The translations under genes were made by a program, and so were the position numbers. From Clostridia bacterium (GTDB lineage Bacteria > Bacillota > Clostridia > Oscillospirales > CAG-272): a stretch of DNA of 47,405 nt. The stretch spans positions 1-47,405 of the forward strand of contig JAFSSQ010000043.1 in assembly GCA_017450965.1 (NCBI GenBank), written 5' to 3'. The notes beneath the pieces were generated by a model. The model did no database searches. It was given only the letters and a program-made list of their open reading frames with translations, and was not told where the DNA came from. Shown in pieces: positions 38,658 to 46,411 of the stretch. How positions within the stretch are numbered: position 1 is the stretch's first letter; every line of letters begins with the position of its first letter.

Positions 38658-39983
38658 ATGGGACTTATCAAAGCAGCAGTCGGCGCGGTCGGCGGCGTGT
38701 TCGCCGATCAATGGAAGGAGTACTTCTACTGTGACGCGATCAACGAGGACACCCTCGTCGTCAAAGGACAGAAGCGCACCTCCGGCCGCTCCTCCAACAC
38801 CAAAGGAGAGGAAAACATCATCTCCAACGGCAGCGTGATCGCCGTCAACGACGGACAGTGCATGATCATCGTGGAACAGGGAAAGGTCGTGGAGCTCTGC
38901 GCGGAGCCCGGCGCCTTCACCTGGGACAGCTCCACCGAGCCGAGCATCTTCACCGGCAAGCTCGGATCCTCCATCCTCGAGACCTTCAAGGCAATCGGAC
39001 GCCGTTTCACCTTCGGCGGCGACACCGGCAAGGATCAGCGCGTCTACTACTTCAACACCAAGGAGATCCTCGGCAACAAGTACGGCACCGCCACGCCCGT
39101 TCCCTTCCGCGTGGTAGACCGCAACGCCAATATGGATCTCGATATCGGCATCCGCTGCAACGGCGAGTTCTCGTACCGCGTGGCGGACCCGATCCTCTTC
39201 TACACCAACGTCTGCGGCAACGTGGAGCCCGACTACAAGCGCGAGCGCATCGACAGTATGCTCCGCACCGAGCTGCTCACCGCCCTCCAGCCCGCGTTTG
39301 CGAAGATCTCCGAGATGGGGATCCGCTACTCCGCCCTGCCCGGCCACACGACCGAGCTTGCCGACGCGCTCAACGAAGTCCTGACAAAGAAGTGGAAAGA
39401 GACGAGAGGCCTTGAGATCGCCTCCTTCGGCGTCAACTCCGTTTCCGCCAACCCGGAAGACGAGGCGATGATCAAGGAGATGCAGAAGAGAGCCGCTCTC
39501 CGCGATCCCACCCTGGCAGCCGCCACGATCGCCGGCGCGCAGGCCGACGCGATGGTCGCCGCCGCGAAGAACGAAAACGGCGCGCTCGGCGCCTTTATGG
39601 GCTTTGGCATGGCGCAGCAGGCGGGCGGCGTGAACGCCGCAAACCTCTACGCGATGGGCGCCCAGTATCCGCAGCAGGCCGCCGTTGCGCCCGCCGCGCA
39701 GGCCGCCGGCTGGACCTGCGCGCAGTGCGGCGCGGACAATACCGGCAAGTTCTGCGCTCAGTGCGGCGCAAAACGCCCCGAGACCGCCGCGGGCTGGATC
39801 TGCCCGAAGTGCGGCGCCGTCTGCAAAGGGAAGTTCTGCCCCGAGTGCGGCGAGCCGAAACCGGCACAAGCCCCCGTTTACCGCTGCGATAAGTGCGGCT
39901 GGGAGCCCGCGGATCCGAAAAACCCGCCGCGCTTCTGCCCCGAATGCGGCGACCCGTTCGACGAGAACGATATCAGAAAGTAA
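38658..39983 (+). CDS. SPFH-domain protein with three zinc ribbons (YdjI-like)
   Basis: 441 residues. The SPFH/virion-core-like domain is at about 20-320 (DTLVVKGQKRTSGRSSNT, SVIAVNDGQCMIIVEQGKVV, EPGAFTWDSSTEPSIF, RGLEIASFGVNSVSANPED). An Ala/Gly/Gln-rich linker (320-350) is followed by three zinc ribbons built from CAQCGA/CAQCGA, CPKCGA/CPECGE and CDKCGW/CPECGD. SPFH proteins assemble into membrane-associated oligomers. Bacillus YdjI has the same SPFH-plus-zinc-ribbon plan and lies after ydjG-ydjH. It is cytoplasmic and likely held at the membrane by the two upstream proteins. Ribosome site AAAAGGAG. A dispersed hairpin element starts 13 nt after the stop. Confidence 0.88.
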   Translation: MGLIKAAVGAVGGVFADQWKEYFYCDAINEDTLVVKGQKRTSGRSSNTKGEENIISNGSVIAVNDGQCMIIVEQGKVVELCAEPGAFTWDSSTEPSIFTGKLGSSILETFKAIGRRFTFGGDTGKDQRVYYFNTKEILGNKYGTATPVPFRVVDRNANMDLDIGIRCNGEFSYRVADPILFYTNVCGNVEPDYKRERIDSMLRTELLTALQPAFAKISEMGIRYSALPGHTTELADALNEVLTKKWKETRGLEIASFGVNSVSANPEDEAMIKEMQKRAALRDPTLAAATIAGAQADAMVAAAKNENGALGAFMGFGMAQQAGGVNAANLYAMGAQYPQQAAVAPAAQAAGWTCAQCGADNTGKFCAQCGAKRPETAAGWICPKCGAVCKGKFCPECGEPKPAQAPVYRCDKCGWEPADPKNPPRFCPECGDPFDENDIRK

Positions 39984-39995
39984 AAAGAAAAACCC

Positions 39996-40112
39996 CTTCC
40001 TTTTCTGAAAAAAGGAAGCGGCAAGTCTTTTCGCAAAGGGAAAAGACACGGCGTATCCATAGCGAAACAAATACAAAAGCCGACCCGAGGCGTCTCGGGT
40101 CGGCTTTCTGTT
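39996..40112 (+). repeat. Dispersed 3'-end element, copy 1
   Basis: Begins with hairpin CTTCCTTTT/AAAAGGAAG (39996-40004, 40010-40018), then GTCTTTTC/GGAAAAGAC (40025-40048 region), a short spacer containing ATCCATAGCGAAACAAATAC, and the terminator-like stem AAAGCCGACCCGA/TCGGGTCGGCTTT (40076-40088, 40095-40107). The same order of parts recurs on the other strand at 46258-46380 behind an unrelated gene. Confidence 0.7.
40076..40107. terminator. Bidirectional terminator between the YdjI-like gene and potD
   Basis: A 13-bp perfect stem with loop GGCGTC and T-rich flanks on both strands; forms the distal end of the dispersed element. Confidence 0.85.
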
Positions 40113-40138
40113 TTGTTTCTTTCAACGGTTCCCGGCTC

Positions 40139-41257
40139 TCAGTTGCCGGTCGTGATCGTGACCCAGAGATCCTCGTAGTATTTGCGGGTGGAGGGGTCGA
40201 GATCCCGGAAATAGGTGGTCTTGATCGCGGAAAGATCCTTCGGATAGAGGTATTCGTTGTCCGCAAGCGAGTATTCGGGATTGCCGGTCACGCCGGTGTT
40301 CGGGGAGGCGTAGCAGATCGTCTCGGCGTTGGCGAGGGCGACCTCCGGCTCCAGCATGAAGTTGATGAACAGCTTGGCGGCCTCCGCGTTCCGGGCGTTC
40401 GCGGGGATGCACATCGAGTCGACGAAGATGTTCACGCCCTCCTTCGGATAAACGAAGGCGAGGTCGGGGTTGATCTCCTGCATCGTGAGGAAGTCCCCGG
40501 CGTAGTAGGGCGCGAGGGCGGCGTTCCCGTCCTCCATCTTGTTGAAGACCTCGTCCATCACGTAGCCCTGCAAAAGCGTTTTCTGCTCCGTCAGCTTGGC
40601 GGCGGCCTTGTCCCAGTCCGCCTTGTCGGTGCTGTTCAGATCCACGCCGACCAGCGCCTGCGCGATGCCGAAGGAGTCGCGGGAGTTGTTGAACATCAGG
40701 ATCTTGCCCTTGTAGGCCTCATCCCAGAGGGCGCCCCAGCTGTCCGGCGCTTCTTTTACCATCGTCGTGTTGTAGATCAGCCCGACCATCCCGACGTTGT
40801 AGGGGACGGAATACTTGTTTTCAGCGTCAAAATAGAGGTTCTTGTACTGCTCGTCGATATAATGATAGTTGGAAAGCTCCGCCGCGGGGTCGAAGGAGAG
40901 GAGCATCCCCTCGGAGATCAGCCGCTCGATCATATAGTCGGAGGGGATGATCACGTCGTAGGAGACCGCGTCGCTCTTCAATTTGGAATACATGACCTCG
41001 TTGCTCTCGTAGGTGCTGTAATTGACCTCGATGCCGGTGAGCTTTTCAAACGCTTTGGTCACGTAAAGGGTGCCTTCCGCGCCCTCGGAAATATACTCCG
41101 CCCAGTTGTAGACGTTGAGGGTCGTTCCCGCCAGATCCCGCGTGTAGGTCCCCTCCAGGTTTTCCACGTCGACCAGCGCCTTGTTGCAGGACGCGAGCGC
41201 GAAAACGAGCGGGAGGAGAAGCAGCGCGGCGAGGCAGAGAGAGAGCGTTTTTTTCAT
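40139..41257 (-). CDS. potD: Spermidine/putrescine-binding lipoprotein
   Basis: 372 residues. Lipoprotein signal with lipobox LALASC (Cys24). The mature part has the PotD pattern: TLNVYNWAEYISEG, FEKLTGIEVNYSTYESNE, YDVIIPSDYMIERL, YSVPYNVGMVGLIYN and PNTGVTGN near the end. It captures polyamines outside the membrane and delivers them to PotBC; energy comes from PotA. It is last in potABCD, 3 nt after potC, the usual Gram-positive arrangement. Exact polyamine preference cannot be read. Confidence 0.95.
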   Translation of the reverse strand: MKKTLSLCLAALLLLPLVFALASCNKALVDVENLEGTYTRDLAGTTLNVYNWAEYISEGAEGTLYVTKAFEKLTGIEVNYSTYESNEVMYSKLKSDAVSYDVIIPSDYMIERLISEGMLLSFDPAAELSNYHYIDEQYKNLYFDAENKYSVPYNVGMVGLIYNTTMVKEAPDSWGALWDEAYKGKILMFNNSRDSFGIAQALVGVDLNSTDKADWDKAAAKLTEQKTLLQGYVMDEVFNKMEDGNAALAPYYAGDFLTMQEINPDLAFVYPKEGVNIFVDSMCIPANARNAEAAKLFINFMLEPEVALANAETICYASPNTGVTGNPEYSLADNEYLYPKDLSAIKTTYFRDLDPSTRKYYEDLWVTITTGN

Positions 41258-41260
41258 TTT

Positions 41261-42067
41261 TTAATTTCCTTCCTTTTTTGTATCGCTGCGGCTCAGGATC
41301 GCGTTGTAGACGATCAAAAGCACGAGGATCGCAACGAGAATGATGCTGTAAAGCGCGTAAATGTTCGGTTTGACCGTCTTTTTCACCAGAGAATAGATAT
41401 AGACGGGCAGAGTAACGAAGTCGGGGCCGGAGGTGTAATAGCTGATGACGAAATCGTCAAACGAGAGGGTAAAGGCCATCAGAAGGCCCGCGAGGATCCC
41501 GGAGGTGATCTGCGGCATCGTGACCTTGAAAAACGCCTTCTGCGGCGTGCAGCCGAGGTCAAGCGCCGCCTCGTAGAGGGTGGGGTCGGACTGGCGGAGC
41601 TTGGGGAGGACGTTTAAGATCACGTAGGGGATGTTGAAGGTAACGTGGGCGATCAGAAGGGTGTAGAAGTTCGTTGCGTTGAGCGCGCCGAAGAGCCCCG
41701 CCGCAAAGACGAACAGCAGCATCATCGAAACGCCGGTGACGATATCCGGGTTCATCAGCGGGATATTGTTGACCGTGAGGATCGCGCCGGAAACGAAGCC
41801 CTTTTTCAGCCGGTAGATCCCGATCGCCGCGACCGTGCCGATCAGCGTGGCGATCACCGCCGAGAGAACGGCGAGCAGAAGCGAATTGCGCAGACACTCG
41901 ATCAGCATCCCGCCGCCGGAGAAGAGCTCCCCGTACCAGCGCAGCGAAAAACCGGAAAAGACCGAGGTGCTCTTGCCCGCGTTGAAGGAGAACACGATCA
42001 TCACGAGCAGCGGCGCGTAGAGGAAGAAGTAGACGAGAAAGGAGACGATCCTGCCAAGCGTTTTCAT
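41261..42067 (-). CDS. potC: Spermidine/putrescine ABC transporter permease PotC
   Basis: 268 residues, usual length. Six membrane helices; BPD_transp_1 domain with EAA-type loop YEAALDLGCTPQKAFFKVTMPQ, residues 170-191 (shown here split: YEAALDLGCT and PQKAFFKVTMPQ), which contacts the ATPase. It forms the membrane channel with PotB. Start ATG overlaps the potB stop (ATGA at 42064-42067); potD follows after 3 nt. Confidence 0.94.
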   Translation of the reverse strand: MKTLGRIVSFLVYFFLYAPLLVMIVFSFNAGKSTSVFSGFSLRWYGELFSGGGMLIECLRNSLLLAVLSAVIATLIGTVAAIGIYRLKKGFVSGAILTVNNIPLMNPDIVTGVSMMLLFVFAAGLFGALNATNFYTLLIAHVTFNIPYVILNVLPKLRQSDPTLYEAALDLGCTPQKAFFKVTMPQITSGILAGLLMAFTLSFDDFVISYYTSGPDFVTLPVYIYSLVKKTVKPNIYALYSIILVAILVLLIVYNAILSRSDTKKEGN

Positions 42068-43116
42068 ACGACCATCCCTCCTCCGTCATCGTCCGAGAAG
42101 CGGTTCATCACAAAGGTACAGACGAGAATGATGACCATCAGCACAAGCGACATCGCGGCGCCGACGTTCAGTCCGCCGCCGGCCCACTGATCCTTGATCT
42201 TCGACTCGATCAGGTCGCCGACGAGCTTGATCATCCCGTTGCTCATCTTCTGGGAGATATAGAAGGTGGAGATCGAGGGGACGAACACCATGATCAGCCC
42301 CGAGATGATCCCGGGGACCGAGAGCGGCAGGATCAGGCGCCAGAGCTTCTGGAGCCAGTTGCAGCCGAGGTCGTCCGCCGCCTCGAGCAGCGAAACGTCG
42401 ATCTTGCTCATCACGGTATAGATCGGCAGGATCATATACGGCAGGTAGTTGTAGACCATGCCGAGGATCACGGCGCCGGAGGTGCCGAGCATCGTCGCCG
42501 GTCCGAGACCGAGAAAGGCGAGCGCCTTGTTGATGACGCCGTTGTTTTCGAGGATCTGCTGCCAGGAATAGGTGCGGACGAGCATATTCATCCACATCGG
42601 CAGCATGATGAGCAGCATCTGGATCCGCTGGGACTTCGCGCCCGAGCGGCTGAGCGCGTACGCGAACGGATAGGCGATCACAAGGGAGATCGCCGTGGCC
42701 GCGAGCGAATAGAGAAAGGAAAGCAGCATCGCGCGGCGGGAGGCGGGACTCCACACCTCCTTCAGATTGGCGAGGGTGAAACCGCCGGAGCGGTATTCCA
42801 GAGACGCGTGCGTGAAGGTCGCGTCCGCGAGGGAAACGCCCGCCTGCGCGGCGGCCTGCTCCTTCGCGCCCTCCAGGGTGAGATCCTCGGCGGCGGGCAG
42901 CTCGCAGACGTATTCCCGCCCTCCGGCGGTAAAGGAGATCTCGTAATAGCCGACCGTCTCCGAAAAGGCGTAGAAAACGACCATCAGGATCGGCACGACG
43001 ATAAAGACGGCGGACCAGAGAAGGTAGGGGGCGTTGAGGAGCTTCGCGCCGAGGGAGGTCTTTTCCTTCTTTTCGGTGAGGACGGACGCGGACGCGCCCG
43101 CTTTGGCGCCGGTCAA
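42064..43116 (-). CDS. potB: Spermidine/putrescine ABC transporter permease PotB, with extracellular insertion
   Basis: 350 residues from a TTG at 43114-43116, which overlaps the potA stop (TTGA) and has GGGGAGGCGGAG before it. The open frame extends to 43470, but that part lies inside potA. Six helices and the EAA loop [17 protein letters not shown] are typical of PotB. Usual PotB is about 280-300 residues. Here, about 65 residues after helix 1 ([20 protein letters not shown], then [19 protein letters not shown]) form an extra outside loop, which may contact PotD or polyamine. Channel partner of PotC. Confidence 0.92.
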   Translation of the reverse strand: MTGAKAGASASVLTEKKEKTSLGAKLLNAPYLLWSAVFIVVPILMVVFYAFSETVGYYEISFTAGGREYVCELPAAEDLTLEGAKEQAAAQAGVSLADATFTHASLEYRSGGFTLANLKEVWSPASRRAMLLSFLYSLAATAISLVIAYPFAYALSRSGAKSQRIQMLLIMLPMWMNMLVRTYSWQQILENNGVINKALAFLGLGPATMLGTSGAVILGMVYNYLPYMILPIYTVMSKIDVSLLEAADDLGCNWLQKLWRLILPLSVPGIISGLIMVFVPSISTFYISQKMSNGMIKLVGDLIESKIKDQWAGGGLNVGAAMSLVLMVIILVCTFVMNRFSDDDGGGMVV

Positions 43117-44246
43117 TTCTCCGCCTCCCCGTCGGCGGACGGCTCGGTTTCGCCGTTTTCTTCGTCCATCTCGTCGCTGAAGCTGCTGTAATCGCCGAAC
43201 AGGCCGGAGAACTCGGATTTTTTCATCACGTGGATGGCGTCCGGCTCGATATAAAGCCCGATGTTCTCCCCCACGCCGACGTAGTCGGTGGACTGGATCA
43301 TCCACTTGAAGTTGTCGATATCGACGATGATCTCGTAATGCACGCCCTTGAAGGTCACGGCGGTCACGGTGCCGCGGAGCATCCCCTTCTCCGGCGCAAC
43401 GACGTCCACGTCCTCCGGCCGGATCACGATGTCGACCGGCTCGTTCGGGGCAAACCCGGCGTCCAGGCATTCAAAGTTCGTGCGCGCGAACCGGCAGCGC
43501 CGGTCGGCGGGCATCACGCCGTCGAGAATGTTCGACTCGCCGATGAAGTCGGCGACGAAGGCGTTTTGCGGTTCGTTGTAAATATCGGTGGGGGAGCCGA
43601 TCTGCTGGATGCGGCCGTTCGCCATCACGACGACGGTGTCCGACATGGAGAGCGCCTCCTCCTGGTCGTGCGTAACGAAGATAAAGGTGATCCCCGTCTC
43701 CCGCTGCAGCCGGCGCAGCTCCGCCTGCATATCCTTGCGGAGCTTTGCGTCGAGCGCGGCGAGCGGCTCGTCGAGTAAGAGGCACTTCGGCCCCGAGATC
43801 AGCGCGCGCGCGATCGCCACGCGCTGCTGCTGGCCGCCGGAGAGCTTGGCGATCCCGCGTTTCGCGTAGTTTTCAAGCCGGACGAGCTCCAGCATCTCCC
43901 GGACCCGGCGCTGCACCTCGTTTTCCGGCGTACCGCGCAGACGCAGAGCAAACGCCACGTTCTCGAACACGTTGAGGTGCGGAAAGAGAGCGTAGCGCTG
44001 GAAGACGGTATTGACCGGACGTTTGTAGGGCGGGACTTCGCTCACGTCCTGCCCGTTGAAGTAAAGACTTCCCTCGTCGGGCCGGACGAAGCCCGCGATG
44101 ATCCGCAGGGTCGTCGTCTTCCCGCAGCCGGACGGGCCGAGCAGCGTGACAAACTCCTTGTCGTGGATAGCGAGATCGATGTTGTCGAGGACCCTTTCCC
44201 CGTCGTAGATCTTGGAGACCCCGCGCAGTTCGATAAAGCGTTCCAT
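43113..44246 (-). CDS. potA: Spermidine/putrescine ABC transporter ATPase PotA
   Basis: 377 residues from ATG 44244-44246; the frame continues to 44366, but that region holds the promoter and leader. Walker A GPSGCGKT (37-44), Q-loop near FQRYALFPH (82-90), signature LSGGQQQR (135-142), Walker B CLLLDE (155-160) and His193 of the H-loop. The C-terminal TOBE region (about 285-350) is followed by an acidic tail ([20 protein letters not shown]) not needed for ATPase activity. First gene of potABCD; drives polyamine uptake. The start lacks a Shine-Dalgarno at normal distance; GGAGG lies about 30 nt upstream behind a hairpin. Confidence 0.95.
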   Translation of the reverse strand: MERFIELRGVSKIYDGERVLDNIDLAIHDKEFVTLLGPSGCGKTTTLRIIAGFVRPDEGSLYFNGQDVSEVPPYKRPVNTVFQRYALFPHLNVFENVAFALRLRGTPENEVQRRVREMLELVRLENYAKRGIAKLSGGQQQRVAIARALISGPKCLLLDEPLAALDAKLRKDMQAELRRLQRETGITFIFVTHDQEEALSMSDTVVVMANGRIQQIGSPTDIYNEPQNAFVADFIGESNILDGVMPADRRCRFARTNFECLDAGFAPNEPVDIVIRPEDVDVVAPEKGMLRGTVTAVTFKGVHYEIIVDIDNFKWMIQSTDYVGVGENIGLYIEPDAIHVMKKSEFSGLFGDYSSFSDEMDEENGETEPSADGEAEN

Positions 44247-44260
44247 CTGATTCAAAGACA

Positions 44261-44281
44261 GGCCCGCAGGGGCCAACCTCC
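44261..44281 (-). promoter_or_regulatory. potA leader: distant GGAGG plus hairpin
   Basis: On the minus strand, GGAGG (44277-44281), then hairpin GGCCC-CTGC-GGGCC (44261-44274), then 14 nt to the ATG. Folding the hairpin would bring GGAGG closer to the start. Confidence 0.5.
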
Positions 44282-44337
44282 GGAAAAAGATACCGACCGG
44301 ACGGCCGGCGAAACGCGCAAAAAACGTTCTGACGCTT

Positions 44338-44366
44338 ATTCTATCAAACTCTCCGGGAAAATGCAA
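44338..44366 (-). promoter_or_regulatory. Promoter of potABCD
   Basis: On the minus strand, TTGCAT (44361-44366) and TAGAAT (44338-44343) with a 17-bp spacer. Confidence 0.82.
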
Positions 44367-44447
44367 GATATTTTTGAAATTTCTTTGAAAAATCGGAGAA
44401 AATCGGAATATTTCTTGCCGGAGGCCGAAAAAAACGGGAAAATCGCC

Positions 44448-44496
44448 GAAATCCTCCGAAATCCTCTGAAATCCTCCGTTATCCTCCGTCTCCTCC
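44448..44496. repeat. 10-bp tandem repeat at the 3' end of the M50 gene
   Basis: Units GAAATCCTCC, GAAATCCTCT, GAAATCCTCC, GTTATCCTCC, GTCTCCTCC (44448-44496). On the coding (minus) strand each unit carries GGAGG or AGAGG. The stop codon of the M50 gene (44479-44481) lies inside the repeat. Confidence 0.75.
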
Positions 44497-45135
44497 GGGG
44501 ATCGCCGAAAGCGAGCGGGAAAGAAAGAAAAGAGAAAGAAAGAGGGGGTAAACGCCCGTTTTCCCCGCGGCGGCGAGCGCCGCCGCGAGAAAGGTAAAAA
44601 GAAAGGACGCCGCCGTCTCTGCCGCCGCAGCGACCCGCCACACCGTATCCGGCAGCAGTCCGGCGAGAGAGAGGCAGGCGGAGAGCGCCGCCGCGCCGTC
44701 CAGCGCCGGCAGGGGCAGGAGGTTGAAGAGGGCGAGCCCGAGGGAAAAGAGCAGAAAGCAAAAGAGAAAATCGCTCTGCGGCCGCGCCCGCAGGAGAAGG
44801 AAAGCCGCCGGAACGCAGAAAAGGTTCGTCCCGGCGCCCGCGAGCGCGATGAAAAGCTCCTCCCGGTAGGAGCAGAGCCGCCCCGAGGGAGAGAGCGTCA
44901 GCCCGAGGGGAAAAAGGCGGCCGCTCGCCTTCACCCGCTGCCCGCAGAGAAAAAGGGCGAAAAGGTGTCCCGCCTCGTGCAGGCAGATCCCCAAAAGGAG
45001 GGAAAGCGAGCAGTAGGGCGGCTCCCCCGTGATAAGGAAAAAGGCGAGCACCGAAACGGCGGAGGTCCCCAAAACGGACAAAAACCGCCGCCACGCCCCG
45101 TCCTGCCGCCTCTCTCCGGCGGTCGGCGCCGTCAT
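44479..45135 (-). CDS. M50 site-2 protease, SpoIVFB-like
   Basis: 218 residues with about six hydrophobic segments. Zinc motif HEAGH (53-57) in [17 protein letters not shown] and the second motif [10 protein letters not shown] (138-147) define the M50 intramembrane metalloproteases. SpoIVFB cleaves pro-sigma-K in the outer forespore membrane of the mother cell. The upstream partner gene encodes an M23 protein in the position of SpoIVFA, and the two overlap by ATGA (45132-45135), which supports this role over other site-2 proteases. Shorter than Bacillus SpoIVFB (288) and lacks its C-terminal CBS domain, as in several Clostridia. The GC-rich gene ends in a 10-bp repeat. Confidence 0.82.
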   Translation of the reverse strand: MTAPTAGERRQDGAWRRFLSVLGTSAVSVLAFFLITGEPPYCSLSLLLGICLHEAGHLFALFLCGQRVKASGRLFPLGLTLSPSGRLCSYREELFIALAGAGTNLFCVPAAFLLLRARPQSDFLFCFLLFSLGLALFNLLPLPALDGAAALSACLSLAGLLPDTVWRVAAAAETAASFLFTFLAAALAAAGKTGVYPLFLSLFFLSRSLSAIPGGDGG

Positions 45136-45968
45136 CGCCCGAGGTAGAGCGCGGGGTCGACCGGCTCCCCGTCCCGGCGCAGCTCAAAGTGCAGGTGGGC
45201 GCCCGTGACCCGTCCGCTCGCCCCCGTCAGGGCGACCGGATCCCCCATCTTCACTTTCTCCCCCGCCCGGACCAGCACGGCGGAGAGGTGCGCGTAAAGG
45301 GAGGTCAGCCCCCCTTCGTGGTCGATCAGCAGGTAAGTCCCGTAGGTATCGCTCACCCCGGCGGTGCGGACCCGCCCGTCCGCAAAGGCGCGCGCCTCCG
45401 TCCCGGTCACCACCGGCAGATCGTACCCGCCGTGGAACTCGTACCGGTTTTCCGAAACGCCGTCCCACAGGGGATTTTGCCGGTAGGAAAAGCCGGAGAT
45501 CACCTTCGCCTCCACCGGCAGCATACAGACAAGCGCCTCCTCCCGCGCTTCGAGCGCGGCGAGATACTCCTCCGCGTCCGAAACGCCGAACACCGCGAAG
45601 ACCGGCTCCGCTTCCTCCTGCGGCTGCGCCGCGACCGCCAGCGCCTCCTCTCCCCCGCCGAGTAAAGCGGCGGCCGCCCGCGAGTCCGCCAGACTTTCCC
45701 GCGCGGCGGACGCCGCGCGCGCCATCTCCCCTTCGCCCGCCGCTGTGATCCCGCCCCGCGCCGCCAGCGCGGCGAGGAAGATCACAAGCGAAAAAAACAC
45801 CGCCGAGAGGAAGACGTCCCCCCGCCGCCGGGCAAACAGCAGCCGGTGCGCCGCGCTCTCTTCCCCGCTTTTTTCTCCTTTCGGCGCCGTCGCCCCGCTT
45901 CGCGCGGTTTTTTTCTCCCAGCCGATCCGCCCGCTCCCGCAAAGGAGCCGCGTCCCCCGTTTTTCCAT
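45132..45968 (-). CDS. M23 (LytM) endopeptidase-like membrane protein, SpoIVFA-like
   Basis: 278 residues from ATG 45966-45968 (GGGAGGAG, 5 nt spacing); an ATG at 46010 has no ribosome site. Basic N-terminus in the cytosol, membrane helix about 51-70, Ala/Glu-rich stalk, then LytM domain (about 165-278). The zinc and catalytic residues are all present: His179 and Asp183 (HGGYD), His227 (YAHLS) and His258/His260 (HLHFE). In Bacillus SpoIVFA the LytM domain is degenerate and the protein regulates SpoIVFB; here it could still cut peptidoglycan. Overlaps the M50 gene by ATGA. A SpoIIQ-like or general wall peptidase role is the alternative. Confidence 0.8.
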   Translation of the reverse strand: MEKRGTRLLCGSGRIGWEKKTARSGATAPKGEKSGEESAAHRLLFARRRGDVFLSAVFFSLVIFLAALAARGGITAAGEGEMARAASAARESLADSRAAAALLGGGEEALAVAAQPQEEAEPVFAVFGVSDAEEYLAALEAREEALVCMLPVEAKVISGFSYRQNPLWDGVSENRYEFHGGYDLPVVTGTEARAFADGRVRTAGVSDTYGTYLLIDHEGGLTSLYAHLSAVLVRAGEKVKMGDPVALTGASGRVTGAHLHFELRRDGEPVDPALYLGR

Positions 45969-46032
45969 CTTCTCCTCCCGTTCCCGGCCAAGCCGTTTTT
46001 TCTCCTCCATCTTATGCGGGGAATGAAAGAAC

Positions 46033-46155
46033 TATCACAGAGGCGCGCGGCGAGCGCCGCGCGGCAGTGATATCCGTTCCTTTGGAACGGGTGATATTGC
46101 TCTTTGAGCAGTGATATTCGCCCTCCGGGCGAGTGATATCCGCCGCAAGCGGCGG
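46033..46155. repeat. Second hairpin array, GTGATAT separators
   Basis: Five hairpins (stems 46044-46063, 46074-46090, 46098-46110, 46118-46132, 46140-46155) with unrelated arm sequences and loops GAGC, TTT, TTT, TCC and CAAG. They are separated by four copies of GTGATAT (46067-46073, 46091-46097, 46111-46117, 46133-46139). A complementary TATCAC (46033-46038) precedes the first hairpin. The plan is that of the 3711-3884 ladder, but one-sided, with other separators and no four-helix gene nearby. Confidence 0.75.
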
Positions 46156-46180
46156 GTTGACGTTACAAAAAGAAAAACGG

Positions 46181-46230
46181 GAGAACTCCTTCCGTCACCT
46201 TCGGTGACACCTCCCTCAAGAGGGAGGCTT
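46181..46230. repeat. Two-hairpin dispersed-repeat-like element
   Basis: GTCACC-TTC-GGTGAC (46194-46208) and CCTCCCT-CAAG-AGGGAGG (46210-46227), preceded by GAACTCCTTCC. It resembles a MITE-like repeat I recall from gut Oscillospirales genomes; only one copy is in the window. Confidence 0.6.
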
Positions 46231-46257
46231 GCTCCTGCCGCTTTTTGGTTTCCCGCC

Positions 46258-46411
46258 CAAACAGAAAGCCGACCCACGCTTACCGGGTCGGCTTTCGTAT
46301 TGGATTTGCTATGAACACGCTGACTTTCCTTTTTTCCCTTTTCAAAAAGTCTTTTGCTTCCTTTTCTTCAGAAAAGGAAGTCTTTTGCCTACTTTTCTTC
46401 AGAAAAGTAGG
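46258..46411 (-). repeat. Dispersed 3'-end element, copy 2, with tandem first hairpin
   Basis: Read on the minus strand after the CDF stop: hairpin CCTACTTTTC/GAAAAGTAGG (46402-46411, 46388-46397), a 31-bp-spaced second hairpin CTTCCTTTTC/GAAAAGGAAG (46371-46380, 46357-46366), a spacer with TTCATAGCAAATCCAATAC, and terminator stem GAAAGCCGACCC/GGGTCGGCTTTC (46285-46296, 46264-46275). From the second hairpin on, it matches copy 1 at 39996-40112 part by part. Confidence 0.7.
46264..46296. terminator. Terminator stem in the dispersed element, copy 2
   Basis: 12-bp stem with a 9-nt loop; shares AAAGCCGACCC and its complement with the terminator at 40076. Likely ends the CDF transcript. Confidence 0.75.

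Noticed and set aside
43117..43470. N-terminal extension of potB
   Set aside because: It lies inside potA in another frame; the TTG at 43114-43116 with GGAGGCGGAG gives a normal coupled start.
46161..46263. Small protein gene in the repeat-rich gap
   Set aside because: Open frames here are short, cross several hairpins and have no ribosome site; the sequence is explained better as repeats.
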